A stretch of 64,000 nt of DNA from Diploptera punctata (taxonomy: Eukaryota > Arthropoda > Insecta > Blattodea > Blaberidae). The stretch covers positions 1,905,001-1,969,000 of the forward strand of contig JASPKZ010003844.1 of assembly GCA_030220185.1 (NCBI GenBank), read 5' to 3'. Position 1 is the first letter of the stretch. Each line of letters begins with the position of its first letter. Shown here piece by piece: positions 11,171-20,728 of this stretch. Below the pieces are notes generated by a model. The model worked only from the letters and a program-made list of their open reading frames with translations, did no database searches and was not told the origin of the DNA. The translations under genes and the position numbers were made by a program.

Positions 11171-11828
11171 ATAAATTCACATGATATATTTTGATAATTC
11201 ATCGAATAAAATAAATAAAATGATAAAAAATGAAATACTAAATTCATAAAGTTCGTTTATAAAAAGCACCACAATACTCGTATGTACGGTTACGAATGTC
11301 CAGAAGCCATTTTAATTCCTGCTAACAATAAAACAGTTGATGGACTAATTAAAAAGATTTTTTTTTCCATGTTGAAATGAAATGTTTTTTTTTTCAACCA
11401 AACTCTTTTAACAAATTGAATACTACAATAATTATTATTGATTTCTATTGTCCATGTGACCACCAATCATCACAACAAAATGTTTATAAAGGCAAATTAC
11501 ATGGATTCAAAGTAAAAAAGGGGGCAATTGAAGTGTACTAATTCTGAATTAAAATTGAAACAAAATCTATTGTTATAAAGAAGTTGATAGAAATGAGAAT
11601 GTTACTCTTAAGAACATATCTTAGGCTAAATTATGAACTACAGAAAATCCGAGTATTTGAGATATTGATGTTAAAATAGTAAATCTGTTACTTTAAAATA
11701 TTATTGGTTCAAATTCGTGATATACCGGATTTGTACTGATTCATGCACTAAATAGTAAAACAAAACATGATATTTATTAAATGAGCAGAATTTAAAAAAC
11801 AATGGAATGTCCACTGAAGAGATTCAAC
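11171..11828. other. Unannotated AT-rich stretch
   Basis: Two T-rich runs near 11360-11390. No family recognised. Confidence 0.4.
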
Positions 11829-12152
11829 CCATCCATAGTAATTCTGCCCTAGGGTATGGTCTTTCACAACAAGCATCTTCATGCTATTATTTGCAGTTTT
11901 ACTAGGGAATTATAGGTGTGGTAACTTCCCGTTTCTTTCCACATCGGTGAAGGATGATGATGATGATGATGATGATAAGGATGGCCGGATGATTTTCGGG
12001 AACCGTTGGGCCCTAAGCTTCCTGACATTGGTCTTATTGGTGAGGAAAAACCCCGAAGGAAACCTCACCCAGGAACCTGTCCCGACCGGGAATCGAACGC
12101 GGGCCCTCTGCGTGACAAGGCAGCACGCTACCTCGAAACCACAGCGGTGGAC
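11829..12152 (-). mobile_element. SINE-A copy, full length
   Basis: The family consists of a tRNA-like head, a conserved body and a variable ATG/ATC-rich region, then a tail ending TATGGATGGATAT. On the minus strand the head starts GTCCACCGCTGTGGT, with A-box-like sequence around GTCTCGAGGTAGCG and B-box GGTTCGATCCC. The body has CCTCACCTGTAAGACAAATG and TTTAAGG..CAAACGGTCCC. The 3' part contains the palindromic GAAAATGCTATGATTGCAG and ends near CTATGGATGGAT. This copy is moderately diverged, for example CGGGAATCGAACGCGGG in the head. Confidence 0.85.
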
Positions 12153-12394
12153 TCTGAAGTGAATGTAGTCACTGAAAGCACATGGCAGTGGAGGTAGTTG
12201 CCTGATTCCCGTGAAGTATATCTCAACCTTACATTCAATTATCTTATCTGGATTTTGCTATTTGCATAAAATAGGTACTCAATATTCCTCACAAGGTTGG
12301 ATAGATCACTTTAATGATGCAATGATCATTAAGACATGATCAAGGAAATTATTTAGCTGTTCTATATAATAGGAGGATCGTAGCAAAATAGCCG

Positions 12395-12590
12395 AGAGAG
12401 AAAATTCTCAGCTCTATTATTAGAGAAGAATGTGAAATGCAAACTATAAACCTCTGCATAAACGATAGAAGATTAAATTGGAACGATCGCCTAGATAATG
12501 TGGAAAACAGTAGAATAGTGAAAAACGTATGAGACTGTACACCTCACAGGAAATGGCCTTTAGAAAGATAGATAGATATGAGAGATGGAA
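12395..12590 (+). mobile_element. LINE C-terminal scrap
   Basis: A broken frame reads INDRRLNWNDRLDNVENSRIVKNV and then RKWPLERPIDRYERW, resembling the R.RW..H...M..SR..K.....GRRP.GRP..RW tail of LINE proteins in this window. Several stops. Family uncertain. Confidence 0.4.
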
Positions 12591-13654
12591 AGCTCTGCGA
12601 CCATCACGTAAGTGTTGGCGGTGAGCGATCCGTTTGTTCTCCTTTATAGGTAGAACCATGGGTTCCTGTAAAATACATTAGCTCCGGTTTAAATTTTGAA
12701 TTTAAATCATCATCATGACGAATTTAAGTTTGAAGTTAATTAGCAGAGTGAAGACAGAAGAGGACCTTTTAGGGCTCTATTCCAACATTTGTTCTTGGAT
12801 TGAGGGAAACCGCTTAAAACCTCAATCGGAATAGTCGATGACGCGAGGAAGGGCATCACCATACTCCGGACCTGAAGAGAATGAACACGCAACAAGCTAC
12901 CAAGTTTTCTTGCATAGAGGAGGAAGAATAAGAAGAAGAATAGGAGAAGCCCTATTTTACAATTTCATGTAATAAACCGATTAAAGCTAATTGTATATTA
13001 GATTAACATTAATTGATACATTTTATGAATCCTTATAAGATTTAAAATAACTATTTTATCTTAATCCTACGTTGAAAATAAAAAAAATATATTATAAGGG
13101 TTATATCTTGAAATCGGATGTCAATACTTAGAGATCTCAATGAGACCTGCTAACCGTTATACAACAGAAGCAATCTATTGGTATAGGTCATTGACCAACT
13201 TGAACGCAGATTTTTATATCGTCTGCTTAGACACACATTTCAATAGAACATAGTCGGAAGTTATCCAATTTTGTACAGTGATTGGTCGTAAACCATACTG
13301 CAACATGCATGTGACTGTAAATTTACCTCCGAGTTGAAAGAAAATAATTGTAATTCACAAAAGGAATCAGTTCATTTGGGAATAGTTCCTCTCTTTGTAT
13401 GTTCTACAATAAATCACTACTATTCTGCTGAGCTAACAAAAGCCAAGTTGTAATCAATAGGAAATGGCTGCATAAACCGTCGGCGTTGCCAACATCCATA
13501 CATTCAAAACTTATTAATTGCTATGGGTTCTCATTTGATAATATTTGAGTTGATGCGAAACCTGATTTATGTGCAAAACTTCCTTTAATAGTAAAAATCA
13601 TAGTTTATAGAAGTAAAATCAAATAACTAGATAAGTAAAAACTCATTAACACTA
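12591..13654. other. Mostly unannotated; possible retroposon tail near 12700-12945
   Basis: The part ending at GAAGAATAAGAAGAAGAATAGG (12924-12945) resembles the GAA-rich tails of other LINE scraps, but no coding motif supports it. The rest shows nothing recognised. Confidence 0.3.
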
Positions 13655-13905
13655 ATCGAACCCGGGAGTTCATGGCCACTCGGTCATAAACTCTCAATAC
13701 ACCCTTATGATGAGCTTATAATGTCCAATCAATCCCCATATAATTCACTTCCTTCAAATCAAGTTAATGTATTCTCTCATGTCGTTCTTCGCCTACCTTA
13801 GGGGCACGTACCTTCTGGTCATTCTACAAGAAATGTCTATGCCCATCCTTCATTCCCATTTGTGCCACATGTCCTGATCTTTGCAGTCTATTATTCAATT
13901 TAAAA
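13655..13905 (-). mobile_element. LINE-A 3' end, decayed
   Basis: On the minus strand it carries the LINE-A C-terminal tail (GHVA.MGNE, then KPEG..P.GRP) and the family 3' end around the TGAACCTACGGGTTCGATAG equivalent. Diverged by many substitutions. Confidence 0.6.
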
Positions 13906-13922
13906 TCTTATATAGTTTCAGT

Positions 13923-14434
13923 TCACCGCTGTGGTCTCGAGGTACCGTGCTACCTTGTCACGCAGCGGGCCCGCGTTCGATCCCCGGTCGGGACAGTTTT
14001 TCTGGGTGAGGTTTTTATCGGAGTTTTTCCTCACCTGTAAGACAAATGCCAGGAAAACGTTAAGGACCAAACGGTCCCCGAATTCATATGACCATCATCA
14101 TCCTATTCTTTCCATAGTGGAAAGAATGAATGTAACAAGATTACCAAGAGCAGCATTCAACTACAAGCCAAGAGGTTCAAGGGATGTAGGAAGGCCAGTG
14201 AAAAGATGGACAGAACAACTGTGAGGCGGAACAGGCAATTTGCCTAGCCCGTGAAGTGAAGAAGAAGAAGAAGAAGATCATCATCCTATCATTATCATCA
14301 TCCTTCACCGGTGTGGAAAGCAACGGGAAGCTACCACACCTACAATACCCTAGTAAAGCTGCAAAGCATAGCGTGAAAATGCTATGATTGCAGTGTAGGA
14401 CCTACCCTTGGGCAGACCTACTATGGATGGATAT
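13923..14434 (+). mobile_element. SINE-A copy split by a LINE-C tail
   Basis: The head (CACCGCTGTGGTCTCGAGG to TTCGATCCCCGGTCGGGACA) and first body half run to 14106. The second half resumes at 14277 and ends at TATGGATGGATATAG. The two halves are separated by a 170-bp LINE-C insertion with a 13-bp duplication of the SINE's own sequence. Confidence 0.85.
14107..14276 (+). mobile_element. LINE-C 3' tail inserted in SINE-A
   Basis: A heavily 5'-truncated LINE encoding MNVTRLPRAAFNY, RGSRDVGRPVKRW and TEQL then stop, followed by GGCAATTTGCC and a GAA-repeat tail. It is flanked by a 13-bp direct repeat ATCATCATCCTAT (14094-14106 and 14277-14289). The truncation, tail and duplication are hallmarks of target-primed reverse transcription. 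The same C-terminus is seen at 22755-23070 on the minus strand. Confidence 0.85.
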
Positions 14435-14674
14435 AGTTTCAATAAGGATGTAAGTTTTTTATTTGGAAAACAATTGGATTTTTTTCTAAATACGTAGTTA
14501 TTTGAATACCGACAAGCAAATAAGCGTGGAGTCCACTTTTCAATCGTATTTGAGAGTAAAAAAATCTCACTTCCTCCGATGGTTATTAAATGCATGAAAA
14601 ATATAACCTCTGCAGACTAGGAATTAAATTTATAAAGCGATTTTACGGGGGAATATATATATATAAATATATAT

Positions 14675-15009
14675 CCATCCATAGTAATTCTGCCCGAAGG
14701 CAGGTCCTTCACTGCAATCATAGCATTTTCATGCTATGCTTGCAGCTTTACTAGGGAATTGTAGGTGTGGTAGCTTCCCGTTGCTTTCCACACCGGTGAA
14801 GGAGGATGATGATGATAATGTTAAGGATGATGATGATGATGGCCATATGATTTCGGGGACCGTTTGGGCCTTAAAGCTTTCCCGACATTTGTCTTACAGG
14901 TGAGGAAAAACCCCGATAAAAACCTCACCCAGAAAAACTGCCCCGACCGGGGATCGAACCCGGGCCCGCTGCGTGACAAGGCAGCACGCTACCTCGAGAC
15001 CACAGCGGT

Positions 15010-15013
<4 letters not shown>
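14675..15013 (-). mobile_element. SINE-A copy, full length, well preserved
   Basis: All family blocks are present. The head on the minus strand has GGTCTCGAGGTAGCGTGCTG and GGGTTCGATCCCCGGTCGGG, an intact B box. The element sits between TA-rich runs, so any target duplication is hidden. Confidence 0.9.

Positions 15014-15043
<30 letters not shown>
15014..15043. repeat. (TA)n microsatellite
   Basis: Alternating TA between two SINE-A copies in opposite orientation. Confidence 0.85.
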
Positions 15044-15045
<2 letters not shown>

Positions 15046-15175
15046 TGTGGAAAGCAAGGGGAAAGCTACCACACCTATAATTCCCTAGTATAACTGCAAA
15101 GCATAGCTTGAAAATGCTATGATTGCAGTGAAAGACCTGCCCTCGAGCAGAATTACTATGGATGGATGGATGGAT
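15044..15175 (+). mobile_element. SINE-A 3' half
   Basis: It starts at GTGGAAAGCAAGGGG and runs through GCTACCACACC, GAAAATGCTATGATTGCAG and CAGAATTACTATGGATGGATGG. The head and body are missing. Together with the neighbouring minus-strand copy it forms an inverted pair. Confidence 0.8.
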
Positions 15176-15196
15176 ATATATATATATATATATATC

Positions 15197-15712
15197 ATCC
15201 AGGTTTTTGGACAGAGTCACGACTCATAAAAGTAACGGAATTAGAACAATCGCTTTTATCGGTACCTGAATTTAAAATTTATTTATTTCGCTAACCAGAT
15301 TACAGAAAGTAGTGCTAGCGTATACTTGCTGAAGAGCCGAAGCTATATCGTAAGTATACTAATTTCCCTTCTGTTATTTTTTGAATATTAATAAATGTAT
15401 AGTCATCTTTGGATGTTGCTTCAATCCCAATAAATAAATGCCTGATATATATATATTTCTTTTCATGTCATATATTTATCGGATTGGGGATTGAAGCAAC
15501 ATCAAAAGATGACTATAAATTTAATAATTCAAAAAATAACAGAAGCGAAAATAGTATACTTACGATATAGCTTCGGCTCTTCAGCTAGCACTACTTTCTG
15601 TAATCTGGTTAGACAAATAAATCAATTGTAAATCCAGATGCCGATAAAAGCTATTGTTCAAAGTCCGTTACATTTATGAGTCGTGACTCTGTCCAAAAAT
15701 CTGGACGATATA
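15197..15712. mobile_element. Foldback element with ~220-bp inverted arms
   Basis: The left arm (about 15197-15445) and right arm (about 15478-15712) are inverted copies of each other. Matching blocks include GACAGAGTCACGACTCATAAA at the outer ends, GCTTTTATCGG, ACCAGATTACAGAAAGTAGTGCTAGC, GAAGAGCCGAAGCTATATCG, and GATGTTGCTTCAATCCC near the centre. The loop is only about 30 bp. No open frame of note. It is flanked by TA-rich sequence. This could be a MITE or a palindromic derivative of a larger element. Confidence 0.75.
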
Positions 15713-15714
15713 AA

Positions 15715-16089
15715 TAAACTGAAACCAGCAACAGGAATTTTTAATTTTAGGATCCGAGTTGCGGACTACAGAGGTCAAACGAGAATACAATTTTGTTTAC
15801 AGATGCCAACAGTTTGGGCATAAAACAATTTTTGTCATCTGCAACAGAGAAGACGTGCGGATAGTCATAATTCATGGAAATGTAAAAAGAAATGGGGGAA
15901 CCATCAATAACATGTGAAGTGTGGTGAGAGGCATCAGACAAATTACACACGTGATGTAAAATTCAAAATCAATATAAAGAAGAGCTAGATAGAAGATTTA
16001 ACGAAGTATATCATATTCCCAACAACTCCAGATTTTCCGCATGTAACAGAAAGCAGTGGTTAACAGAAAAAATATCTAAATCAATGTAG
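15715..16089. other. Unannotated stretch
   Basis: No recognised family. The 67-codon minus-strand frame at 15747-15950 has no domain signature. Confidence 0.4.
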
Positions 16090-16227
16090 GCCATTTAATA
16101 AATAGGATCTTCTTGGTGATAAAATTATTTTAAACAAAGTCAATAAAATCCCGAATCACCAATTAAAAAGTTTAAAGAGTCAACGCGTTTCAATAGCGAC
16201 GTTATCATTATCAAGACATAATATTGT
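16090..16227. repeat. Arm sequence shared with the 46.2-46.7 kb foldback
   Basis: From AATAGGATCTTC..GGTGATAAAATT through CAATAAAA, AAAGAGTCAAC and TTCAATAGCGA to ATTATCAAGAC it matches both arms of the foldback at 46240-46740. The Penelope element inserted at 16228 cuts it. A short inverted remnant is at 19455-19490 (CCCTTTAAACTTTTTAATTA..GACTG). Confidence 0.6.
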
Positions 16228-16320
16228 ATAACTGTAGGCTTTCACGGCCGGCGTCTTGATCCCTGTTAGGTTCGTCTTCCGGGCATATAGGCCGTGGTCC
16301 AGTCGTTCTTCTACTCGACG

Positions 16321-16351
16321 TTTCGTCTACTGCTGCGGTAGACATCTTCAG
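16321..16351 (-). ncRNA. Hammerhead-ribozyme-like motif, left arm
   Basis: On the minus strand: CTGAAGA, one extra base, stem GTCTAC / GTAGAC with a 7-base loop, then GAAA. These are the two conserved core blocks of a hammerhead around a perfect 6-bp stem II. Penelope-like elements are known to carry such ribozymes in their terminal repeats. The extra base between core and stem and the unresolved stems I and III leave activity uncertain. It is a mirror copy of 18723-18753. Confidence 0.5.
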
Positions 16352-17207
16352 GAGATACTGCGTGCTCTCTGTGAACTCCTCAACAGTCGGCTGCAGACTG
16401 GCTGGTCGTTGGAAACTCCCTCCCTATTTATAGGCACGCCCCTGGTGGAGAGGCGGTTTTCTGCGCGGTCCGTGTTGCGTGCTGTTTTGTCCAGGCTGTC
16501 GCTAGCAGAAGTCATAGGCTTCGTTGTCGTATTGTGCAGTGCCGGGATCCAGATTTTGTTTATCTTCATGGTTTCTTCTTTTTTGTTAAAGGAATTTTTG
16601 TGTTTATATATTTCAATGGCTTCTCTGTACAGTCTGGTGTAATAATGTGATGTTTGGGACAATACCTGTGTTTCTTCGAATCTTATTATATGTTCTTGGT
16701 TGTTCATCCAGTGTTCCGCTACGGCTGATTTTCCCTTTTGTTTTAGTCTGCAATGCCTCTTGTGTTCTTGCAATCTTGTGGTAACCATTCTTTTTGTTGT
16801 GCCGATATAAACCTGTCCACAACTGCAAGGGATGCGATATATACCGGCAGTACTTAACGGATCTCTTGTATCTTTGGCTGGGCGCAGTATATTGCTGATT
16901 TTTTGTGTTGGCTTGTAGGTTGTAGATATGTTATATTTATTTAATATTCGACCAATTCTCTCCGTTATAGTCTTGATATATGGTAGGTACACCTTACCCT
17001 TTGCCTCCTCCTTGTTCCCGTTTTCGGATTTGTATTTATTGGGATTTATGGCTCGGCGAAAATCTGTTTTGCTGTATCCATTGGATTGAAACGCTGCTTG
17101 GAGATGATTAATTTCTTCTTGTAGATACTGTGGTTCCGAAATCCTTTTGGCTCGTTCCACCAGGGTTTTAATTATTCCGCGTTTTTGTCTGGGATGATGG
17201 TTGGACC
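16348..17207 (-). CDS. Penelope GIY-YIG endonuclease region, left arm, intact frame
   Basis: The frame is open from the arm junction (17207) to a stop at 16348-16350. In order it holds the RT C-terminal/linker region ([21 protein letters not shown]), a linker ([17 protein letters not shown]), then a GIY-YIG nuclease. The GIY-like motif is [19 protein letters not shown], followed by conserved R..EH ([10 protein letters not shown]), AEHW, and [17 protein letters not shown] with the expected catalytic glutamate. In this family the nuclease nicks target DNA for RT priming. This arm lacks the start of the protein and most of RT, so it cannot act alone. The frame is intact here but broken three times in the opposite arm, so the mutations in the right arm are recent. 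The stop codon lies inside the ribozyme-like core. Confidence 0.85.
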
Positions 17208-18562
17208 TATTGTTTCGGCCATTGGATCACCTACATATGAACTCGCCAAGTTTCTCGCCTCACTATTGAAACCGTATATTGGAAAAACTGACACGTTTGT
17301 AAAAGACTCCACGCACTTCATAGAAAAAAATAGACGCTCTGAAACTCAAGCCAAACGATAAAATAATGAGCTTCGATGTGGTTTCTTTATTTACTAAGAT
17401 ACCTATACCAGACACTATGACATACTTGCAAGAACTCTTTCCCCCAGACATAGTAGCGCTGTATAACATATGCCTCACAGAAACGTATTTCCAATGGGGA
17501 GGAATATTCTACGAGCAAATAGATGGCGTGGCCATGGGAAGTCCATTAAGCCCCGTAATAGCCAATTTTTACATGGAACAATTTGAAAAACAGGCCTTGG
17601 AGAATGCTACACTAAGACCTTCAGTTTGGCTGAGATATGTGGATGACACATTCGTCATTTGGGAGCATGGTGAAGAAGAACTTGAACTTGATAACTTCAG
17701 GCAACATTTAAATGGCATTTGTCCCAGCATCCAATTCACCCTGGAAAGAGAAGAGAACAACAGTCTACCGTTTTTGGATGTTTTAGTAATTCGAAACCAA
17801 GACATGACACTTGGACACAAGGTATACAGGAAAAAGACTCACACAGACAGATACCTACATAAGCGGTCCAACCATCATCCCAGACAAAAACGCGGAATAA
17901 TTAAAACCCTGGTGGAACGAGCCAAAAGGATTTCGGAACCACAGTATCTACAAGAAGAAATTAATCATCTCCAAGCAGCGTTTCAATCCAATGGATACAG
18001 CAGCAAACAGATTTTCGCCGAGCCATAAATCCCAATAAATACAAATCCGAAAACGGGAACAAGGAGGAGGCAAAGGGGTAAGGTGTACCTACCATATATC
18101 AAGACTATAACGGAGAGAATTGGTCGAATATTAAATAAATATAACATATCTACAACCTACAAGCCAACACAAAAAATCAGCAATATACTGCGCCCAGCCA
18201 AAGATACAAGAGATCCGTTAAGTACTGCCGGTATATATCGCATCCCTTGCAGTTGTGGACAGGTTTATATCGGCACAACAAAAAGAATGGTTACCACAAG
18301 ATTGCAAGAACACAAGAGGCATTGCAGACTAAAACAAAAGGAAAAATCAGCCGTAGCGGAACACTGGATGAACAACCAAGAACATATAATAAGATTCGAA
18401 GAAACACAGGTATTGTCCCAAACATCACATTATTACACCAGACTGTACAGAGAAGCCATTGAAATATATAAACACAAAAATTCCTTTAACAAAAAAGAAG
18501 AAACCATGAAGATAACAAAATCTGGATCCCGGCACTGCACAATACGACAACGAAGCCTATGA
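17206..18562 (+). pseudogene. Penelope RT plus GIY-YIG polyprotein, broken
   Basis: From 17206 it reads [17 protein letters not shown] and [17 protein letters not shown], the start of the conserved RT of this class. One extra A in a homopolymer at 17324-17330 shifts the frame. The RT continues at 17366-18028 with MSFDVVSLFTKIPI (RT box A), GVAMGSPLSPVIANFYMEQFE (box B) and WLRYVDDTFVIW (box C, YVDD). A 2-base insertion near 18000 gives a stop at 18026-18028, and a 1-base insertion near 18077 restores the frame. The GIY-YIG domain follows (18083-18562) and is cut short by a 1-base loss near 18508. Compared with the opposite arm, all later breaks are private to this copy. The N-terminal part of RT was never included. 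Confidence 0.9.
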
Positions 18563-18722
18563 CTTCTGCTAGCGACAGCCTGGACAAAACAGCACGCAAC
18601 ACGGACCGCGCAGAAAACCGCCTCTCCACCAGGGGCGTGCCTATAAATAGGGAGGGAGTTTCCAACGACCAGCCAGTCTGCAGCCGACTGTTGAGGAGTT
18701 CACAGAGAGCACGCAGTATCTC

Positions 18723-18753
18723 CTGAAGATGTCTACCGCAGCAGTAGACGAAA
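18723..18753 (+). ncRNA. Hammerhead-ribozyme-like motif, right arm
   Basis: CTGAAGA (18723-18729), an extra T, stem GTCTAC/GTAGAC (18731-18736 with 18744-18749), then GAAA (18750-18753). The TGA at 18724-18726 is also the in-register position of the endonuclease stop codon in the intact arm, so coding and ribozyme-like core overlap. Stems I and III were not resolved by eye. Confidence 0.5.
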
Positions 18754-18826
18754 CGTCGAGTAGAAGAACGACTGGACCACGGCCTATATGCCCGGAAGAC
18801 GAACCTAACAGGGAACATAATATTGT

Positions 18827-18914
18827 GTCAATATGAATCTTGAATTCTGCATGAATGTTGAATTTTGGAACATGAAATTTTATTTATAATTTCGATTACA
18901 TATTTCCCAACTCC
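18827..18914. other. Short AT-rich spacer between Penelope and LINE-A
   Basis: This is the continuation of the sequence the Penelope element interrupted. No coding or family motif. Confidence 0.4.
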
Positions 18915-19400
18915 ATTAAAAAAACGTTAAATTGAAAATATATAAAACAGTTATTCACCCAGTTATATTTTATGGATGCGAAACATGGATTCTAAGGGAG
19001 GAAAGAAGATTACTAGTACGTGAGAATAAAGTTCTTGGAAAATTTTGTGGGCCAAAAAGAGATGAACAGACAGGTGAATGGAGAAAACTACATAATAGTG
19101 AGCTACATGATACGTATAGGAAGCCAGATATAATAATAACGGTTAAGTCTCGTAGGCTGCGATAGGCTGGACATGTGGCACGTATTGGGGATGAAAGAGG
19201 TTCATGGAAGTTTCTGGTAGGAAAACCAGAGGGAAAACGCCCAGTTGGTAGACCAATAAAGAGGTAGGAGAATAATATTAACTATGAATTGAGGGAAGTA
19301 GATTATTCAGGGAATGATTGGAAAATATTAGCTCAGGATAGGAATGTATGAAGAGCTTATGTCCGCTCGGCCATGAACCTACGGGTTCGATAGAGCCAAT
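18915..19400 (+). mobile_element. LINE-A 3' end
   Basis: It begins at AAAAAACGTTAAATTGAAAATATATAA and encodes FYGCETWILREERRLL, then NKVLGKF, then RLR.AGHVARIGDERGSWKFLVGKPEGKRPVGRP (residues across a stop) and the family end ATGAACCTACGGGTTCGATAG near 19373-19393. A stop replaces the Trp of RLRWAGH, and a stop follows in GRP..R. It is 5'-truncated. Confidence 0.75.
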
Positions 19401-19454
19401 GAGTTAGTTAATTTAGATTGCATAAATAATTCTAAATAGTATTAATTAGTTTAT

Positions 19455-19490
19455 TGGTTGTAACACGTCGACCCTTTAAACTTTTTAATT
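19455..19490. repeat. Inverted remnant of the 16.1-kb arm sequence
   Basis: Its reverse complement matches the block at 16139-16190: AATTAAAAAGTTTAAAGGGTCG against AATTAAAAAGTTTAAAGAGTCAACG. This suggests the right arm of one older inverted-repeat unit into which the Penelope element and LINE-A were inserted. Confidence 0.45.
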
Positions 19491-19630
19491 ATTGACTGTG
19501 TGTAGTAGAATTTAAAATTAATATTTAAATTTGTATATTTCGGGCTATATATATATATATATATATAAATAAAGACAGTTACAAATAATATTATCGATAA
19601 TATGGATATATTTGAGATGAGTTATATGTA

Positions 19631-19912
19631 AGTAAAGTGATCCCACAACAGACCCGGAGGTCCTTGGGGTAGTAGGAGGTTAAGGCTCCCACTTTTTCTA
19701 CACAATCGGCACTTTATGTCAGCCGGGTTGTCAGCCCTGCGTGACGGCCGCCTTTACCCCAGAACAAGCGTCTGGTACTCATTTCAGTTAGAGGCTGAGT
19801 CGACCCCAGGGCCATAGTGCCGCCAGAGGGTTTCGGTCAGTTTAAAAAATCCTGACCCCAACGGGACTTGAACCCTCGACCCTCCGGCTTGTAGCTCAGT
19901 GCCTTAACCACT
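19631..19912 (-). mobile_element. SINE-D with 14-bp target duplication
   Basis: Flanked by ATGAGTTATATGTA on both sides (19617-19630 and 19913-19926). On the minus strand the tRNA-like head begins near TAAGGCACTGAGCTACAAGCC and has the B box GGTTCAAGTCC. The body includes GGGTTGTCAGCCCTGCGTGACGG-type and CCTACTACCCCAAGG blocks, and the copy ends GGGATCACTTTAC. Three other copies share the whole body. Confidence 0.92.
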
Positions 19913-19926
19913 ATGAGTTATATGTA

Positions 19927-20329
19927 GTGGTAATATATTGCTCAGGAAATTCGATGAACTCATTTCCTTCTTGCTTCCCAATAAAGATGTCTTGTTCAGT
20001 CCATGTGTGCTGCAGAAGTTATTAAATATAATTATTGAAAATAGTGAAATAAAAATAAATGTTTTTCCTTTATTAATATTTTTATAACCGATTAATGTTT
20101 TAAACTCTTTGTGAAGAGCGCTTAAGATTGAATTTCATAGTACATTTATATAGGTGCTCTGTAATTATTGAAGTATCCTCATTGCAAAGTACACATATAA
20201 CTGATGGAAAATTGGAGATCTTACTGATCTTGGTGATATGGAACATTGCTACTGCTTCAAGTTTGAGAGAATTTGGAATTGATTAACTGTTTTATTTTTG
20301 ATGAAATAATGGACAGTGGAAAATTAAAA
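19927..20329. other. Unannotated AT-rich stretch
   Basis: No recognised feature. Confidence 0.4.
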
Positions 20330-20541
20330 AATAGTTGCAATACTTATTAATTTAATTATTGGAGGTTATTAAGTTACAAGAATTCATATACAGAGAAAAC
20401 GTAAATATAATCCTAGCTCAGGAAACTAACCAATCGGTTTTCAGCAAGAGTAACAGGCTACAGAATACACCATGTCCAATTACAGATTTGCGCGTCCATG
20501 ATCAAATATTAGCCTATATAAGGAGTTTTCTCTGCAACTAA
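20330..20541 (+). pseudogene. LINE endonuclease N-terminal fragment
   Basis: The frame reads KLQEFIYRENVNIILAQETNQ. This resembles the first conserved motif of the apurinic-type endonuclease of LINE proteins, in which a KL.EL..FL....IDI..LQET pattern precedes the catalytic glutamate. About 40 further residues follow (RLQNTPCP..DLRVHD) before a stop. No adjoining RT is present. It is the only trace of an endonuclease domain found in the window. Confidence 0.45.
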
Positions 20542-20728
20542 AATATCTATAGGCAACAAATGTTTTAACACAGATTTTAAATACATTTTTAACTTTTTCT
20601 GCACATCACTCTCTTAACAAGAGACTGCTCCATGAATATTTGGATAAGTTGATTAGAAAAAACACTATACCATTGGTAGTCACTTAAATATTACACATAC
20701 TGTATTACTTTGAGGTTATATAAAAAAA

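Larger units (their letters stand above)
16228..18814. mobile_element. Penelope-like element, palindromic, with target duplication
   Basis: The insertion is bounded by a 12-bp direct repeat ACATAATATTGT (16216-16227 and 18815-18826). The element is head-to-head. A minus-strand copy of the 3' third (16260-17207) is inverted against the same region of the plus copy (17866-18814), about 948 bp per arm. The arms differ by few substitutions and three short indels. The central 658 bp (17208-17865) is reverse transcriptase coding sequence. The left outer end has about 32 extra bases (GTAGGCTTTCACGGCCGG) absent at the right. RT plus GIY-YIG endonuclease, arms in unusual orientation and a ribozyme-like motif in the repeat are the known marks of Penelope-like elements. 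Confidence 0.92.

Noticed and set aside
11881..12162. Frames with VPTGNRTRARCVTRQHATS-like sequence in SINE copies
   Set aside because: They arise from the SINE-A tRNA-like head and body read in one frame. They recur at every SINE-A copy and have no protein family support.
14107..14276. SINE-A variant with a novel internal domain
   Set aside because: The 13-bp direct repeats and GAA tail show that it is a separate LINE-C insertion, not part of the SINE.
16256..16642. 128-codon plus-strand frame in the Penelope left arm
   Set aside because: It is the antisense of the GIY-YIG coding frame and the terminal repeat. The mirrored frame at 18486-18818 is the same artefact.
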